Shown one piece after another: positions 12,341 through 23,883 of a DNA stretch of 64,000 nucleotides. A model generated the notes under the pieces. It was not told the DNA's origin. It was given only the letters and a program-made list of their open reading frames with translations, and made no database searches. This DNA is from Combretum micranthum (Eukaryota; Streptophyta; Magnoliopsida; Myrtales; Combretaceae). Both the position numbers and the translations under genes were made by a program. Where the stretch lies: NCBI GenBank assembly GCA_024138025.1, contig JAMXBD010001389.1, positions 62,001 through 126,000 of the forward strand, written 5' to 3'. Within the stretch, counting starts at the first letter, position 1; every line of letters begins with the position of its first letter.

Positions 12341-12880
12341 TTCAGATTGTTGAGGAAAAATGCAGCTATTGATTGGGATAAAGATTGTCAAGAAGCATTT
12401 GATGAAATCAAGCAATATCTGATGAATCCACCAGTGTTAGTAGCACCAACACCTGGTCGCCCTCTTTTCCTATATTTGACGGTACTTCCTGAATCAATGG
12501 GAGGTATGCTTGGACAGAAAGATGAAGATGGGAAAGAACGGGCTATTTACTATTTGAGTAAGAAATTCACTGAAGGAGAACAGAAGTATACTGAAGTGGA
12601 AAGAACTTTGTGCCGTGGTGTGGATCATGCACAGACTGAGACAATATACATTGTATTATTCTATCGAGCTTTACACGAAACATGATCCGTTGAAGTATTT
12701 GGCTCAGAAACCAGGGTTGATTGGGAGAATTTCCAAATGGCAGATGTTGTTATCAGAATTTGATATCACTTATGTGAATCAAAACTCAGTTAAAGGTCAA
12801 GCACTTGTAGATCAACTAGCCGAAAACCCGGTTGAAGATAGTGTGATGATGGAGAAGCTCAATTCCCGGATGAAGGCATA
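12341..12880 (+). pseudogene. Ogre RT-linked RNase H and connection, frameshifted
   Basis: The segment DWDKDCQEAFDEIKQYL starts at about 12371 and is the usual opening of the RT-linked RNase H of Ty3-gypsy elements. AIYYLSKKFTEGEQKYTEVER follows at about 12544-12606. A frame change at about 12615 moves the coding into PLKYLAQKPGLIGRISKWQMLLSEFDITY (split over two readings, 12690-12772). In Tat elements this first RNase H is retained next to a second, differently derived one, as here. Confidence 0.8.
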
Positions 12881-13551
12881 TTGCTGGCAGATTCAGATAA
12901 AGAATCAGAACAGTCTACTCCTAAATGGAAGTTGTACTTTGATGGAGCAGCTAATGTATGCGGATGTGGAATTGGGGCAGTCTTAATATCACCAGATGGT
13001 AAACAATACCCCGCTTCAGCAAGATTGACTTTCCCTTATACTAATAATGTGGCAGAATACGAGGCTTGCATCATGGGCCTCAAGATGGCACTTGACATGG
13101 AAATAGATGATCTTGAAGTATATGGAGACTCCTCTCTCATCATTTTCAAACACGAGGAGAATACAAGACGAAGGATGCAAAATTGGCCTTATCATCAATA
13201 TTACTAGAATTGGCACAGAAATTCAAAGAAATATCATTCACTTATATGCCAAGAAACCAGAACCAGTTCGCGGATGCATTAGCCACATTAGCATCTATGA
13301 TTCAAATCACTGATGGAGTTGAGATCCAGCCCTTAAAGGTTCGCATTGAGGAAGAACCGGCATTTTGCTTGAATACCGAGGAAGTCCCAAGGAAAGATCC
13401 CTGGTATGCTAATATCAAAGAATTCCTCCAAGATGGCAAATACCCTGAAAATGCTTCAACTAAGGAGCGAAGAACACTAAGACGCTTAGCAGTTCATTTC
13501 ATGCTCAGTGGTAATACATTATACAAAAAATCATTTGATACTACTCTTTGA
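12881..13551 (+). pseudogene. Second (archaeal-type) RNase H of the Ogre-like element
   Basis: WKLYFDGAANVCGCGIGAVL (about 12923-12982) carries the first catalytic Asp, NNVAEYEACIMGL (about 13044-13082) the Glu, LEVYGDSSLII (about 13112-13144) the second Asp, and FADALATLASM (about 13269-13301) the last Asp. A frameshift at about 13145-13185 separates the third and fourth motifs. An extra RNase H acquired next to the original is a documented feature of Tat-clade elements. The C-terminal part to 13551 is the linker into integrase. Confidence 0.8.
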
Positions 13552-14637
13552 GATGCGTAGATGAGGCGGAAGCAGATATGTTGATGAGGAAGTCCATGAA
13601 GGGATATGTGGACCTCACATGAATGGATATATGCTAGCTAAAAAGATTATGAGGATGGGTTACTTCTGGATAACTATGGAATCAGATTGTATTAAACACG
13701 TGAGACATTGCCACTTGTGCCAATATACTCCAACAAGATGAATGCTCCTCCTAAAGAATTGCAGTCATTATCTTCACCTTGGCCCTTCTCAATGTGGGGT
13801 ATGGACATGATAGGACCAATTTCGCCAAAAGCCTCAAATGGTCACCGATTTATATTAGTGGCGATCGACTATTTTACTAAATGGGTTGAAGCATTCTCAT
13901 ACGCTAATGTTACCAAAGGAGTAGTTGTCAAGTTCATCAAGAGAGATATCATAGCCAGATATGGAGTCCCTGATACAATCATTACAGACAATGGTACCAA
14001 TTTGAACAACAAATTAATGTCTGAATTGTGCCAAAATTTGGATCAAACATCGGAACTCTACCCCATATCGACCTCAGATGAATGGGGCAGTTGAAGCGCC
14101 AACAAGAACATCAGGAAAATAATAGAGAAAATGGCTATCACTTACAAAGATTGGCACGAGATGCTACCCTTTGCACTCATGGCCTATCGAACATCCATTA
14201 GAGTATCAACAGGGGCAACCCCTATTCATTAGTATATGGTGTGGAAGCAGTTTTGCCAGTTGAAGTTGAAATTCCATCACTCAGAATATTGCAGAAACTG
14301 AATTGAATGAAGCTGAATGGGTAGAAATAGGATTGATCAGTTAAATCTCATTGATGAAAGGAGGATGACCGCCTTATATCATGGTCAGCTTTACCAGCAA
14401 AGAATCGCTCGAGCATTCAATAAGAAAGTTCGCCCGAGAAATTTCAAGAAGGAGACTTAGTCTTGAGAAAAGTACTCCCGAATTCAAGATCCTAGAGGAA
14501 AGTTTACTCCTAATTACGAAGGACCATATGTAGTAAAGAGGGTGTTGCCTGGTGGTGCACTAATTTTGACTAGAGTGGATGGTCCAGATTTGAAAGACCC
14601 TGTAAATTCTGATGCGGTCAAGTTGTACTACTCTTGA
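13552..14637 (+). pseudogene. Ogre integrase, frameshifted
   Basis: The zinc-binding HHCC region lies at about 13590-13725 (GICGPHMNGYMLAKKI, then HVRHCHLCQ). The core opens with PWPFSMWGMDMIGPIS (first Asp, about 13780-13827), has DTIITDNGTN (second Asp, about 13972-14001), and the third acidic residue falls near 14110-14160 after a frame break at about 14030. A GPY-type C-terminus (GPYVVKRVLPGG, about 14522-14557) ends at the stop at 14635-14637. No chromodomain follows, as expected for Tat. The enzyme would insert cDNA in the nucleus; this copy is broken in at least three places. Confidence 0.82.
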
Positions 14638-15311
14638 GAAATTAATGAAAATTCTATCAAGTTCAGAAATGTGTTGACTACTTTGTCTATGTGTGATCTA
14701 ATTTTTGTTATCTATCGACAAAAGATATCTCTAGCAGTCCCAATCATCAGATCAATCATTGAATATCCACTTTGTTTGATAAGCTTTTCTTCATCCTTAT
14801 ATCTCTCAAATTTTTAAAACATGAGTGTACGTAGAGAGAGATTTGAGCAATTGATAAAGTTATAAAAACATTCTAATACTTTGAGATTTGATCTTTTCTT
14901 AAAGAAATGCCTATGACCAATAAGAAGTCGATAAGTTCAAGCTGCAAAGTAAGGGAGATACAAAGAACCATCTCCTGTATCATTCCGACATCAAGACCAT
15001 CAAAAGAAACAAAGAGATACTCAATTCAAAGGATAGCCACTGTGAAGAGCTCTAGCCTGACGAATAAACCTAGTGATGAGCGGACTTCACCAAGTGGTCT
15101 GACAAGTTTAGAAGCTTCTATAAGAATCTGGTAAGTTTTGAAAAAAAAAAAAAATGAAAAAAAAATGAAAATGAATATATATTGCTAGAATTAAGTTTTT
15201 CAGGAAATTAGCTCTAGAAGCCATGCGAAACATGAGAAATCAAGATCTCAGGACATGAGATTTGGGGATCAGAACATGAGACCCAGTTCAAAGAATGCAT
15301 AACCAAATCAA
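14638..15311 (+). other. 3' untranslated part of the Ogre-like element
   Basis: No retroelement domain is visible. A 75-codon ORF at 14907-15134 is Ser/Lys-rich and is probably chance. An A-rich tract lies at 15139-15175. Confidence 0.45.
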
Positions 15312-15735
15312 ATGCCAGCTCAAGGAGCGCGTTTGAACCAAATCAGAGGCCAGCTCAAGGGCGCCTATCCACATCAAGTGCCAGCTCAAGGAGCGTGCTT
15401 GAATCAAATCTAAGACAAATGCTAGCTCAAGGAGCGCTTATCCAAATCAGGTGCCAGCTCAAGGAGCGCCTAAACCAAATCAAATGCTAGCTCAAGGAGC
15501 GCCTATCCAAATGCCAGCTCAAGGAGCGCTAACAAATCAAATGCTAGCTCAAGGAGCGCTTATCCAAATCAAGTGCCAGCTCAAGAAGCGCGCTTGTATC
15601 AAATCTAAATCATAGGCTAGCTCAAAGAGCGTCTATCCAAATCAAATGCCAGCTCAAGGAGCGCGCTTGAACCAAATCAAATGCTAGCTCAAGGAGCGCT
15701 TATCTAAATTAGGTGCCAGCTCAAAGAGCGCGCTT
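15312..15735 (+). repeat. Minisatellite in the Ogre 3' region, 13 irregular copies
   Basis: Thirteen copies of a core close to ATGCCAGCTCAAGGAGCGC recur with a period of about 27-40 bp. Variants alternate between GCCAGC and GCTAGC, and between AAATCA and other spacers. Two related but longer units with AAGCTTAAGGATCGC follow at about 15843-15925. Tandem repeats between integrase and the 3' LTR are common in Ogre elements. Confidence 0.9.
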
Positions 15736-16214
15736 GTATCAAACATGAGACAAATGTTAGCACAAGAAACAATCCAATTCAAAAGGCAGTTCAGAACATG
15801 AAGCATATCCGCAGAACATGTGAAACGTTTCAAGAGTCTTTTCAAGCTTAAGGATCGCAAGCTCGGTGGAGCGCCTTCCTTCTTTGCTTTCAAGCTTAAG
15901 GATCGCTAGCTCAGAGGAGCGCCATCCTTCTCTTCAAGAACATGAATCAATTCTATTCAAGAAACAACTTCATCTCTAATCAAGAAACAATTCTATCTCC
16001 ATTCAGAAAACAACCTTTTTTCAAGAAAGGACTCAGTACATGAGACCTGAATCAAAGGATGGTTCAGTACATGAAGCATCCTTGCCCAAGAAGTGATTCA
16101 ATGAGCATATCAGAACATGAAAAGCTCTCATCCCGCTCAAGAAGCGAGAATTCCAAATGAGGTAAAGTCAAAATGAGGTCTACTTTATCTTTGTGACAAG
16201 GTTTTGACAAACCT

Positions 16215-16233
16215 CATCACAAAGAGGGGCAGC
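16215..16233 (+). other. Polypurine tract of the Ogre-like element
   Basis: CACAAAGAGGGGCAGC lies directly before the 3' LTR start TGTAGACATCTC at 16234. The purine run AAAGAGGGG is the expected plus-strand primer; the position is set by the LTR boundary. Confidence 0.7.
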
Positions 16234-16834
16234 TGTAGACATCTCATTTTGACATTTTTTGTCAAAATAAATACTTAGGATAGTATATACATAATTAGAA
16301 TAATTGAATTTTGCAAATTATAAATATTAAAGCTAGGAATAAAAAAAAAATAATAATAATAAATAATAATAATAATAATAATAATATGAATCAATTTAAT
16401 AGAAATAAATACAATAGATGTAATATGGATAATTAATATAGTATAATGTAATTTTGAAAATTCGAAAAAAAAAAAAAACACTGTTCATCGTCTCCTACCT
16501 CCGGCCGCCCGATGGGGCATTTTCAAGTCTATTTTTGACCCGTTTTCAAACCCGTTTTTTACAAAATAATACATATTTTGAAAGTAGGCGCGGAGTAGTT
16601 TATATTGGTATAAAATTTAGTCGTTTTCATCAAGAGAAAGGGTTTCAAATTTGAATTCGAAAATTAAAAAAAATTCGTTTTTTAGCTTCCGAAAAAAAAG
16701 CAAAATCCGAGATTTTCGTTGTTTAACGTTCAAAATCTAACGGTAATGACAGCTATTTTCATGTTAATGACAACTAATTAATAGTTGTAATTTGTTTTTC
16801 GGATTAGAATAAAAAAAAACCCTAAATTTAGATC

Positions 16835-16842
16835 TATAAATA
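16835..16842 (+). promoter_or_regulatory. TATA box of the Ogre LTR promoter
   Basis: CTATAAATAGAG is a textbook plant TATA box, followed by a purine-rich stretch. Transcription would be expected to start about 25-35 bp downstream, near 16870, which makes this the U3/R boundary. Confidence 0.7.
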
Positions 16843-17182
16843 GAGAAGAAAAAAAAAACAAAAAAAGAAAGAACACGAAAACAAAGAAACAATTCAAACA
16901 AGCATTTTATAGTTAGGAAGTCAAGATCTTTCATTGCCATAAGTTGATTATTGTCGAAAAACGTTAAACGATTATCGCCGGAGTAACCCCGATTTCGGTT
17001 TCTATTCCCGGAGTTGTTGCCGTCGACCACCGTCCAACCATCCCTTGACTACCGCACCGATCAACGACGATCCGAACTTCTTCCGCTGGAGCCCGCCGCG
17101 ACCGTTTGCTAATCAAAGCCGCAGGTGCTGCATCTCCATCGTTCCTCCAATTCCAGCGCGCGTCCGTGGACTTCTCCTGCAG

Positions 17183-17188
17183 GTAAGT
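17183..17188 (+). other. Consensus 5' splice site in the Ogre LTR leader
   Basis: CTGCAG/GTAAGT is a perfect plant donor. It lies about 350 bp downstream of the TATA box, at the end of the less AT-rich 16960-17182 segment and just before an AAT microsatellite. An ORF opening at 17045 runs through it. In the 5' LTR the same site would allow splicing towards ORF1. Confidence 0.5.
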
Positions 17189-17190
17189 TC

Positions 17191-17228
<38 letters not shown>

Positions 17229-19165
17229 TTATATTATAATATTAAAAAATAGGAAAATAAAAAATAAGAAAAATGAAAATAATTAGTATATGATTATATT
17301 TTCAGAATTTGTTACGAATATATTGTTTTTTTAAAAAAAAAAAAATTTCAAAAATATGTTGAATTAGTATTAGTTTGAATTAGTATAGTATAGTCATTAT
17401 AATGAAATTGTCTTGTTCTAAAAAATATTAAATTGAAATTTAGGGTTTATTTTTTTTATATGATCGATCTTGCTATGATACTTTATAATCCTTGCTTCTT
17501 TTCTTTGTGATATCGTTTTGTAATATTATGATTTTGTCAAATTTCGAATAATGAGATATTGCAAATATTTGACATACAAATTGTATTGATAACTTAATGA
17601 AAATCTTGATTGGCTAAAGTTTGTTTATACCATGATTTTGAAATGATTAAAAGAACCCGATTTCATTATCAATATGCAATGTAATTAGAAACTTTGCTAT
17701 GATGTTAATATCATATATGAAGTTTACCTATGTTATTGAATGTGAGTTCATCTTGTTAACATTGATATCTTTTATTAATGATGATATATTGATTTAATTA
17801 ATGTGCTTGACAATTGCCATGATATATAATTTTAATCCATTATTCAAAATCTTTTTTATCACTTAGGAAAGTTAATTCTTATAAATTTGTTAAAACATAA
17901 CTTGATGGTCCCTTTTGCATTAATATAGTAATGATTTTGTTTTCTTGTGATAAAATTGAATTTTATATATATATATATAAATATGTCATGTTAGGTATGT
18001 GTTCATAGAATTACATTAAGATTTTGTAATTGATAATATACCTATAATCATGCCCTAATCATGAGGAATATATGAATTTTTTTAGTTTTAGATTTATGAC
18101 ATTTGAAATTATATAATCATGTATGATGATAGTCATTAATATTCCTTTTATACCATGATATAGTGCTGAACTTGATTGAAATAATATTGAATTTTATGAT
18201 TTCACCATATATGGAACCACATTGAAATCTTGCCCTTCATAATATAATGTCAATGATATATAAATCTTGATTATGCCATGATATTGCTTTGTTGAAATTA
18301 GTTTGTTGAATATTGATATTCCCTATAATATTTTTATTCTTGATGATGGTATGATCAATTGATATGCATGATATGTGGTTATGATTTCTTGTTCAAAATT
18401 TTTGTCACTTAGAAAAATCCGATTTTTCATAAAATTGCTAAAACCTAAATTGATAGATTTAGGGTACATGTTAAAAGATATGTATATATTTTTCATAAAA
18501 TCAACAAACTTAGTGAACTTAAAGCGAAAAGATTTCGAAAAATTTTAAAATTAACCAACAAACTAAATTTTTCTAAAAGAACTACGTGTGGTCTGATCCC
18601 GATTAGCGGGTACGTAGGCACCTAAACGGGCGACTTTAAATATGTAAAAAATTATTTTTGTGAATTTATTTGATTTGTTTAGAATATATGAATATCGATA
18701 GAATTTGATAAGATTTGATTAATTTGAATATTTTGAGTTTTTTAGATTATATATGATTATTGATGGAATTTGATTAGTATTTTTATGCATATTAGACATA
18801 TGTTTAGTTAATTAGATCCTGATAAATAGTTTAAATTTTGAAATTAGGGTTTAAAAGAAAGCAATTTAAATTTGGAAAGTTAAAGTGGTAACCGTTTAGG
18901 TTTTAATAGGTTAGCCCCCGAACTCAAATTAATTTCTGGTTCTCGTTTTCAAAAAACGATTTTTTCGCAGATCAGTAGCAAAACCAAAATCAACCTACCC
19001 ATTGGTTTTGGTTTATTTTTTTTCTCGACTTTAGTCGAGTGGCGACTCCAAAATGTTTTTAAAAATTCAAAATTTCCTTTAATTCTTAGTCGATGATTCG
19101 TATTGAATGGGTTAGGGTTTAGTACGAATCGGATTAAAGGAAATCGAGAAAAACCAGGCTCGACA

Positions 19166-19414
19166 GTGACCAAATTCATCCTTTTATTGTCTTCTTCGTT
19201 CTACAGAATTTTTTACCATCCAATGTGCTGCTCTTGTCATCTATGGTAAATTATCTTGTTTTATCTAGAGCCGAGTTGCTTCTTTTGGGTTTGTGGTGTG
19301 AAATCGTATTGTGGTGATGTGATTTGTAAACTGCATCTTCTCTATGCAATTTCTCTGTTGAAAATGGTCAAAACTATATAGCTTATCGGCATGGAAGATA
19401 TTACATGTATAATA
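19166..19414. other. Host flank of the Ogre-like element
   Basis: This is a unique-looking, moderately AT-rich sequence. No ORF, repeat or RNA gene was recognised. Confidence 0.4.
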
Positions 19415-19840
19415 TAATTAAAAAAAAAACCCATAAAAACAAATTGTAAAAAAATAAAAAAATATAAGAATAGTGTTGCTGTATCGCATCTTTAAGTTAC
19501 GATATAATCTTTTTTTAAATTACATGTGTATCGTACATTAATTGTGCAATACACTTTGAAAGTGTATCGCATGACTAATGAGCGATACATGTATAATTGT
19601 ACGCGTATGGCTCGTTGGTCATGAGATACAGGCTGGGACCTGTATCGCACAACCATTGTGCAATATACAAGCTTCTAATTTTTTTTTTTTTTCCTTAGGT
19701 CCTATATCCCCACCTGAAGATGCAATACAAATATAAACATTTGTATCTCCACACCAAGATACAACATCACAACACTATTTTGGTAATTTTTTTGTATAAT
19801 TTGTATCTGTGTATTTTTTTAAAAAACCCTAGACATATGT
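19415..19840. repeat. Inverted-repeat element (MITE-like)
   Basis: The left arm (about 19430-19495, with AAATTGTAAAAAAATAAAAA and ATAGTGTTGCTGTATC) is an imperfect reverse complement of the right arm (about 19745-19830). The middle carries several direct and inverted copies of TATCGCA/TGCGATA and GCGATACA words. No target duplication could be fixed and no transposase is present. The superfamily is unknown. Confidence 0.45.
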
Positions 19841-20540
19841 TCCACTTATTTACATGCGATTGAGCACAAAATTTAGAAAATTAGTTTTTCTTGAATCTTG
19901 CTTAAAAACGTACTCTGTTTATTTGGCTAGTAAACTGAACTAACACCCACAAGGAGCAAATCTGGAACATGAAATTATCTATTTATTTGCTTATTTATTA
20001 TTTGAAGCTTTCAAAAGGCAGCCGAGAGCCATCCAAGCAGATGGTAGTTAGAGATAGACGATGATGTGGCCCAAACTTCAGTAAACAATTAGCTAAAACA
20101 AGGCCGATTTATCCAATAAAGAAGTAGATTAAATGAACTTCATGCCATGGATAAGGCAAATCACTTGAGAGAAAATCGTAAGATATTGCTTTTGTTATGC
20201 GATGCTAGAGTGATGGCTACGTATAATTATTATTATTATTATTATTTTTTTTTATTTTTTTTTATTTTTTTTTTTTTGTTTGGCCATAGATGGCTGCCTT
20301 TTAAAAAGTTGCAACTCCTCTTCTCACTATCACGCAAACATTAGCTTAGCTGTAAATAATACAAGGGAAACAACGGGTAAAACTACACAACATTGAAGAT
20401 TCTTATCCAAAGATGCAGTTGCCACCCCTGTAAATCAACTATTTAAATCATAACAGCAAACAGAGAACAGAATCTCATTAAGCATGGGATAATGTAGCAA
20501 CATTTTTACAAGAGAAAACTATTAGCACAATCCATTGTTT

Positions 20541-20649
20541 TTAGTCTATTTTAATAGGAGCATCCATTAATAACATAAATATAGGCAGTGGAATGATCTT
20601 GTGTAGAAAGGACACCATATGTGACTGGCATAAGTATGCTGTCACATTT
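20541..20649 (-). other. Probable 3' UTR of the saposin-like gene
   Basis: This is the sequence just after the stop codon at 20650-20652 on the - strand. It is AT-rich with no perfect AATAAA; TTATGTTATTAATGG is the nearest candidate context. The exact transcript end cannot be seen. Confidence 0.35.
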
Positions 20650-23471
20650 TCAGGATTCAGCAACGGCAGATCCCTCTGCAAGGGATATTGCTTCTTGGCT
20701 GATAACAGTAGCAGCTGACGCATTGCAGGCACCGACTGCTGTGCAAATGTCATTTGACTCGAGAAATTTCTCAGCATTGGCAAGAACCAGAGCTCCATAC
20801 TCAAAAACCATCTTCTTACACTGCACACGAGAGAATGTATCGTAAGAAACAAAGCAACCCCTGCTTCATAATGAATCTGATGACTGAAAGGTTTTCTTAT
20901 AATAAATTTACTGTGCAAAAATGACCATCACCTTTTTTTTGTAACTGTCCATGGAGTTACAAGCCTTTAGGAGCAGCTGGATTATGTCCATCTGAGGTAA
21001 TTGCAAGAAAGGAGATGTGTATATTTAGAATGATTAATAACCTGGATATGCTTAAGCACCATTATAATTAAAAAAAAAAAAAGCGAGCTAGAATAAAAAA
21101 TTTTTTAAATGCAATTCATACTAGCTACATGATAATCATGAATTTGACATATGATCTGCATCAAGCACATAAATCCAAACAGCCAAAAAGCCATCCCAAC
21201 ACTTAAGAAAAAATTCTATCTGTGCATGGTATATCTACTTCCTAAAGTCAGTCATGTAAATAAATGGAAAGAAGAAAGAGACCGTCTACATTTCAGAAGT
21301 TTTATTGACCACATAGTATCTCTACTTCCCAAAGGGAGTTTGTATAAATTTGATATTTATCTTTTTTTTGATATCATTAACCATCCAGATTTATACAAGA
21401 AGGAAGTACTAACGCATCCAGAAGGCACATAAACTACAGGGATGGCATTGCACAGCTATACAACAACAATGCTTATATATACTTATTGTATCTGCTCTAT
21501 GTCTAACCATTGTATAAGACACACAATGAGATGGAGAGTTTTCTCAGATGCACAAGTTGACTGGTGAAACTTCCCCATCCAAGGGCTTTGACATAATAGC
21601 TTATGTAATTCCATGACTCCCTATCCTTCTTCTTGGGGTGAACACAGTATTTATAGATGCAGGGATAAAAGCTATTAATCTATCACCTAAAACCGATGCT
21701 ATAAGCTCAAAATTCAGAGCATGAAACGAGACAAGTCAGGTAATTGAAGTAGATATCAGTTTAACATATGCTGAAATTAAAAACCTGTGTATCAGGATCT
21801 TTCAATTTCTCCAAAACATCTGACATCACATTATGACAGAGATTGCAGGTATCTTCCCGTAGTTTTGAAGCAATCAATGCCACCTGAGTCTTACTGCAGA
21901 GGTCGACCTTTGTACAGAATTCTTGTGGCTGTATAGATGAAATCTCCAAAAAGAAGAGAGGAGCATAGTAATCCACCAAAGCGATGCACTACAGATTAAA
22001 AATAAGATGTATATCTAAATCAGTGCAACCAAAAAAGTTGCAACAAGCAATAAAAATACACTAGCAACAGATGTGAGCTCCAGAAATACAATAGCTCGAA
22101 TTCTACTGAATCCAGCTTTAGTTCCCTTGAGATCATACGGTATTAAAGTGAAGCAATGCATCAGGACAATTCTTTCAAATGCAATGGCCACACCAAGAGT
22201 CGGGGAATCAAGAGTCGATGCAAGTACCATACACAGGAAGGGGTTACACATATAAAAATAAGACCTGCTCCAGGCTAATAAAACAAGAGGAAAAAACAGA
22301 TCTGGCAAGTGTAGCTATTCATGTCAACAGAGAGAAGGATTGTATTTATAGATTGACTCTTGTGCTTGCAATGAATTGACAATCATGCATCCTAATGCAT
22401 GATGAACATGTAAGAACATTCTGATGTGACGAAACAAATTGTATCACCCGAGCAAAAAAAACTTTCTTCACATCTCATCAGCTATACATTGTACACAACA
22501 TCCTGTATACAGGTGCACATACTTGCACGCCATGTAGGCGTAAGCATGCAAGTGTGAGAGAAATTGATGGGAGAGGGAGAAAGTGCTATAACCTCCGTCT
22601 TTAATGTAAGCAACTGAGAGCAGCTCACATGAAGAAGATCAATTATCTCGGTCTGAGTTTTATTTTCACTCAGGTAATCAATTGCCATCTCAGTGTACTC
22701 TTCACAAAGCGTGCACAACTTTTCATTCCCAGGAATGGCGTTCAAGGAATTATGAATAGCCTCTTCAAGTTGATGGTACTGCATGGCTGAACAGGAAGTA
22801 AGCACATCAATTTATAGATCATTTACATACGAGAGAAAACAGCGTATTCAATTACATACAATACTCATGGGAGCTTATATAATCAGTGAAGTTTTAATTG
22901 ATGAGAGATAACAATAAGAACACTTCCCCGATGGGCATGCAGTTTCACAACGGACTATGCCGGATGCACAAATTCCATTAACAGGAAATATACAAACAGA
23001 GAAACAACAAGAATCTTCAAGGCACTTCTAAGCAATCTGCTCTGCCTCAGCTAGCTAAAGGAAATGTGTGAATTTCAATTATCTCAACTTAATTTTATCA
23101 CAAAGTGAGAGGCTTGGCCAGGAACGGGAAGGATGCAATTGATAAACCACTATAATCTGCACATTGCATGAAATATAAATAAAACCACGATGGCCATATT
23201 CGATGAACTAACATGCAGTATTGTACTTGAACATTGTCCAAGCAGCACGACAAGACCAGAAGGCTGAAGAGATTATTTTCTAAAAGTGATAAGAGTCATA
23301 TAGAAAGTGTGGGGAAAAATCTTGTAGAATGAAGAAAAAATTTACATTGAAACCATTACAATAACAGAAGTAAAAAAGAATACCTGGTAGATTGCTGGGC
23401 ATTTGTCTAGCAGTTGCAGTACCTATGATGCCCAAAACATGAAGAAACAGAAACCCAACTCTGGCGTCCAT
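20650..23471 (-). CDS. Saposin B-type domain protein, two domains, 238 aa, five coding exons
   Basis: Exons on the - strand are 23471-23384, 22786-22593, 21988-21785, 20991-20932 and 20820-20650. All introns are GT-AG and the frame is open throughout to TGA. Residues 1-24 form a signal peptide (MDARVGFLFLHVLGIIGTAT). Two SapB domains follow with the full six-cysteine pattern: Cys 54, 57, 85, 95, 119, 125 and Cys 142, 145, 173, 183, 208, 214. The spacings are almost identical (3-28-10-24-6 and 3-28-10-25-6). N-glycosylation sequons occur at Asn71 (NKT) and Asn215 (NAS). Plant prosaposin-like proteins of this size are secretory or vacuolar and are thought to bind lipids or help lipid hydrolases; the precise role here is not known. 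The intron within each domain lies just before the fourth cysteine, as expected for duplicated domains. An in-frame ATG at 23495 lies upstream of the likely 3' splice site. Confidence 0.92.
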
Positions 23472-23476
23472 GATAC

Positions 23477-23882
23477 CTGCCAGTGCCGATATCATTAAAA
23501 GGCACTTTCAGTCTCAAGTTAACGAAGAGATCAAAATTTAAGAATACTTAAGGTCTGTTTAACAGTGACTAAATTCTGAAGACTTAGAAGCTTTCTTTTT
23601 ATAGCTGTAAATGAACCGTTAGATTACAGCCTCAGAAATTGCAGCAAAGAGTTGGAAATGATGTTAATGAAAACATCAAAAGTTCTTATCGAAGCAGATA
23701 CTAGACAAGGCCATCCCAGTACCAGTTCTACGATTGGTAAAAATAAATAAATAAAATCCTAGGAAAACACCAGAAAAAGCACAAGAATTTACACTAAATA
23801 TGAGACGACAGACAACGAAGGTAACTGAAGGAAAACAGAACACGTGAATTCAAAGAAATAAAACACAAAGTTTTTCTCTTAC
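23477..23882 (-). other. Intron in the 5' UTR of the saposin-like gene
   Basis: On the - strand a donor GATTTG/GTAAGA at 23883/23882 and an acceptor ACTGGCAG at 23477 bracket this segment, five bases before the start codon. The non-coding first exon would run from roughly 23950 to 23883. Leader introns are common in plant genes. Inferred from splice consensus only. Confidence 0.55.
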
Positions 23883-23883
23883 C

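Larger units (their letters stand above)
1..19165 (+). mobile_element. Ogre/Tat-lineage Ty3-gypsy retrotransposon, 5' truncated by window edge
   Basis: Positions 1-977 match 18190-19165 almost base for base, so they are the end of the 5' LTR and the 3' LTR of one element. Between them lie, in order, a primer binding site, an extra ORF upstream of gag, gag-protease, a candidate intron, reverse transcriptase, RNase H, a second RNase H, integrase, a tandem-repeat-rich 3' region and a polypurine tract. An upstream ORF1, dual RNase H and an intron between protease and RT are known traits of the Ogre branch of Tat elements. About ten differences, half of them 1-2 base indels, separate the LTR parts over 977 bp, so insertion was recent on the LTR clock, yet the coding region carries many frameshifts. 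The element contains insert L1 (2724-7699). The left target duplication is outside the window. Confidence 0.9.
16234..19165 (+). repeat. 3' LTR of the Ogre-like element (2932 bp)
   Basis: The LTR starts TGTAGACATC after the polypurine tract and ends CTCGACA, matching the end of the 5' LTR. It contains AAT microsatellites (16351-16386 and about 17190-17224), a TATA box at 16835, a less AT-rich leader (16960-17182), a strong splice donor at 17183 and a long AT-rich U5. The right flank reads GTGACCAAAT; the matching left duplication lies outside the window. Confidence 0.9.

Noticed and set aside
15312..15735. CRISPR-like spaced repeat
   Set aside because: The spacers are related to each other and irregular, it lies in a retroelement tail in plant DNA, and no cas genes exist.
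16275..17030. ORFs of 68 and 88 codons on the - strand of the Ogre LTR
   Set aside because: They translate AAT and A-rich simple sequence; no sign of coding.
17941..17985. TATA box in the AT repeat of the Ogre LTR U5
   Set aside because: It is a plain AT-dinucleotide run; the TATA box at 16835 has the better context.
20541..20918. 125-codon - strand ORF over the last exons of the saposin-like gene
   Set aside because: It is the wrong frame; the frame with conserved cysteines uses exons 20991-20932 and 20820-20650.
22015..22308. 97-codon hydrophobic ORF
   Set aside because: It falls in an intron of the saposin-like gene.
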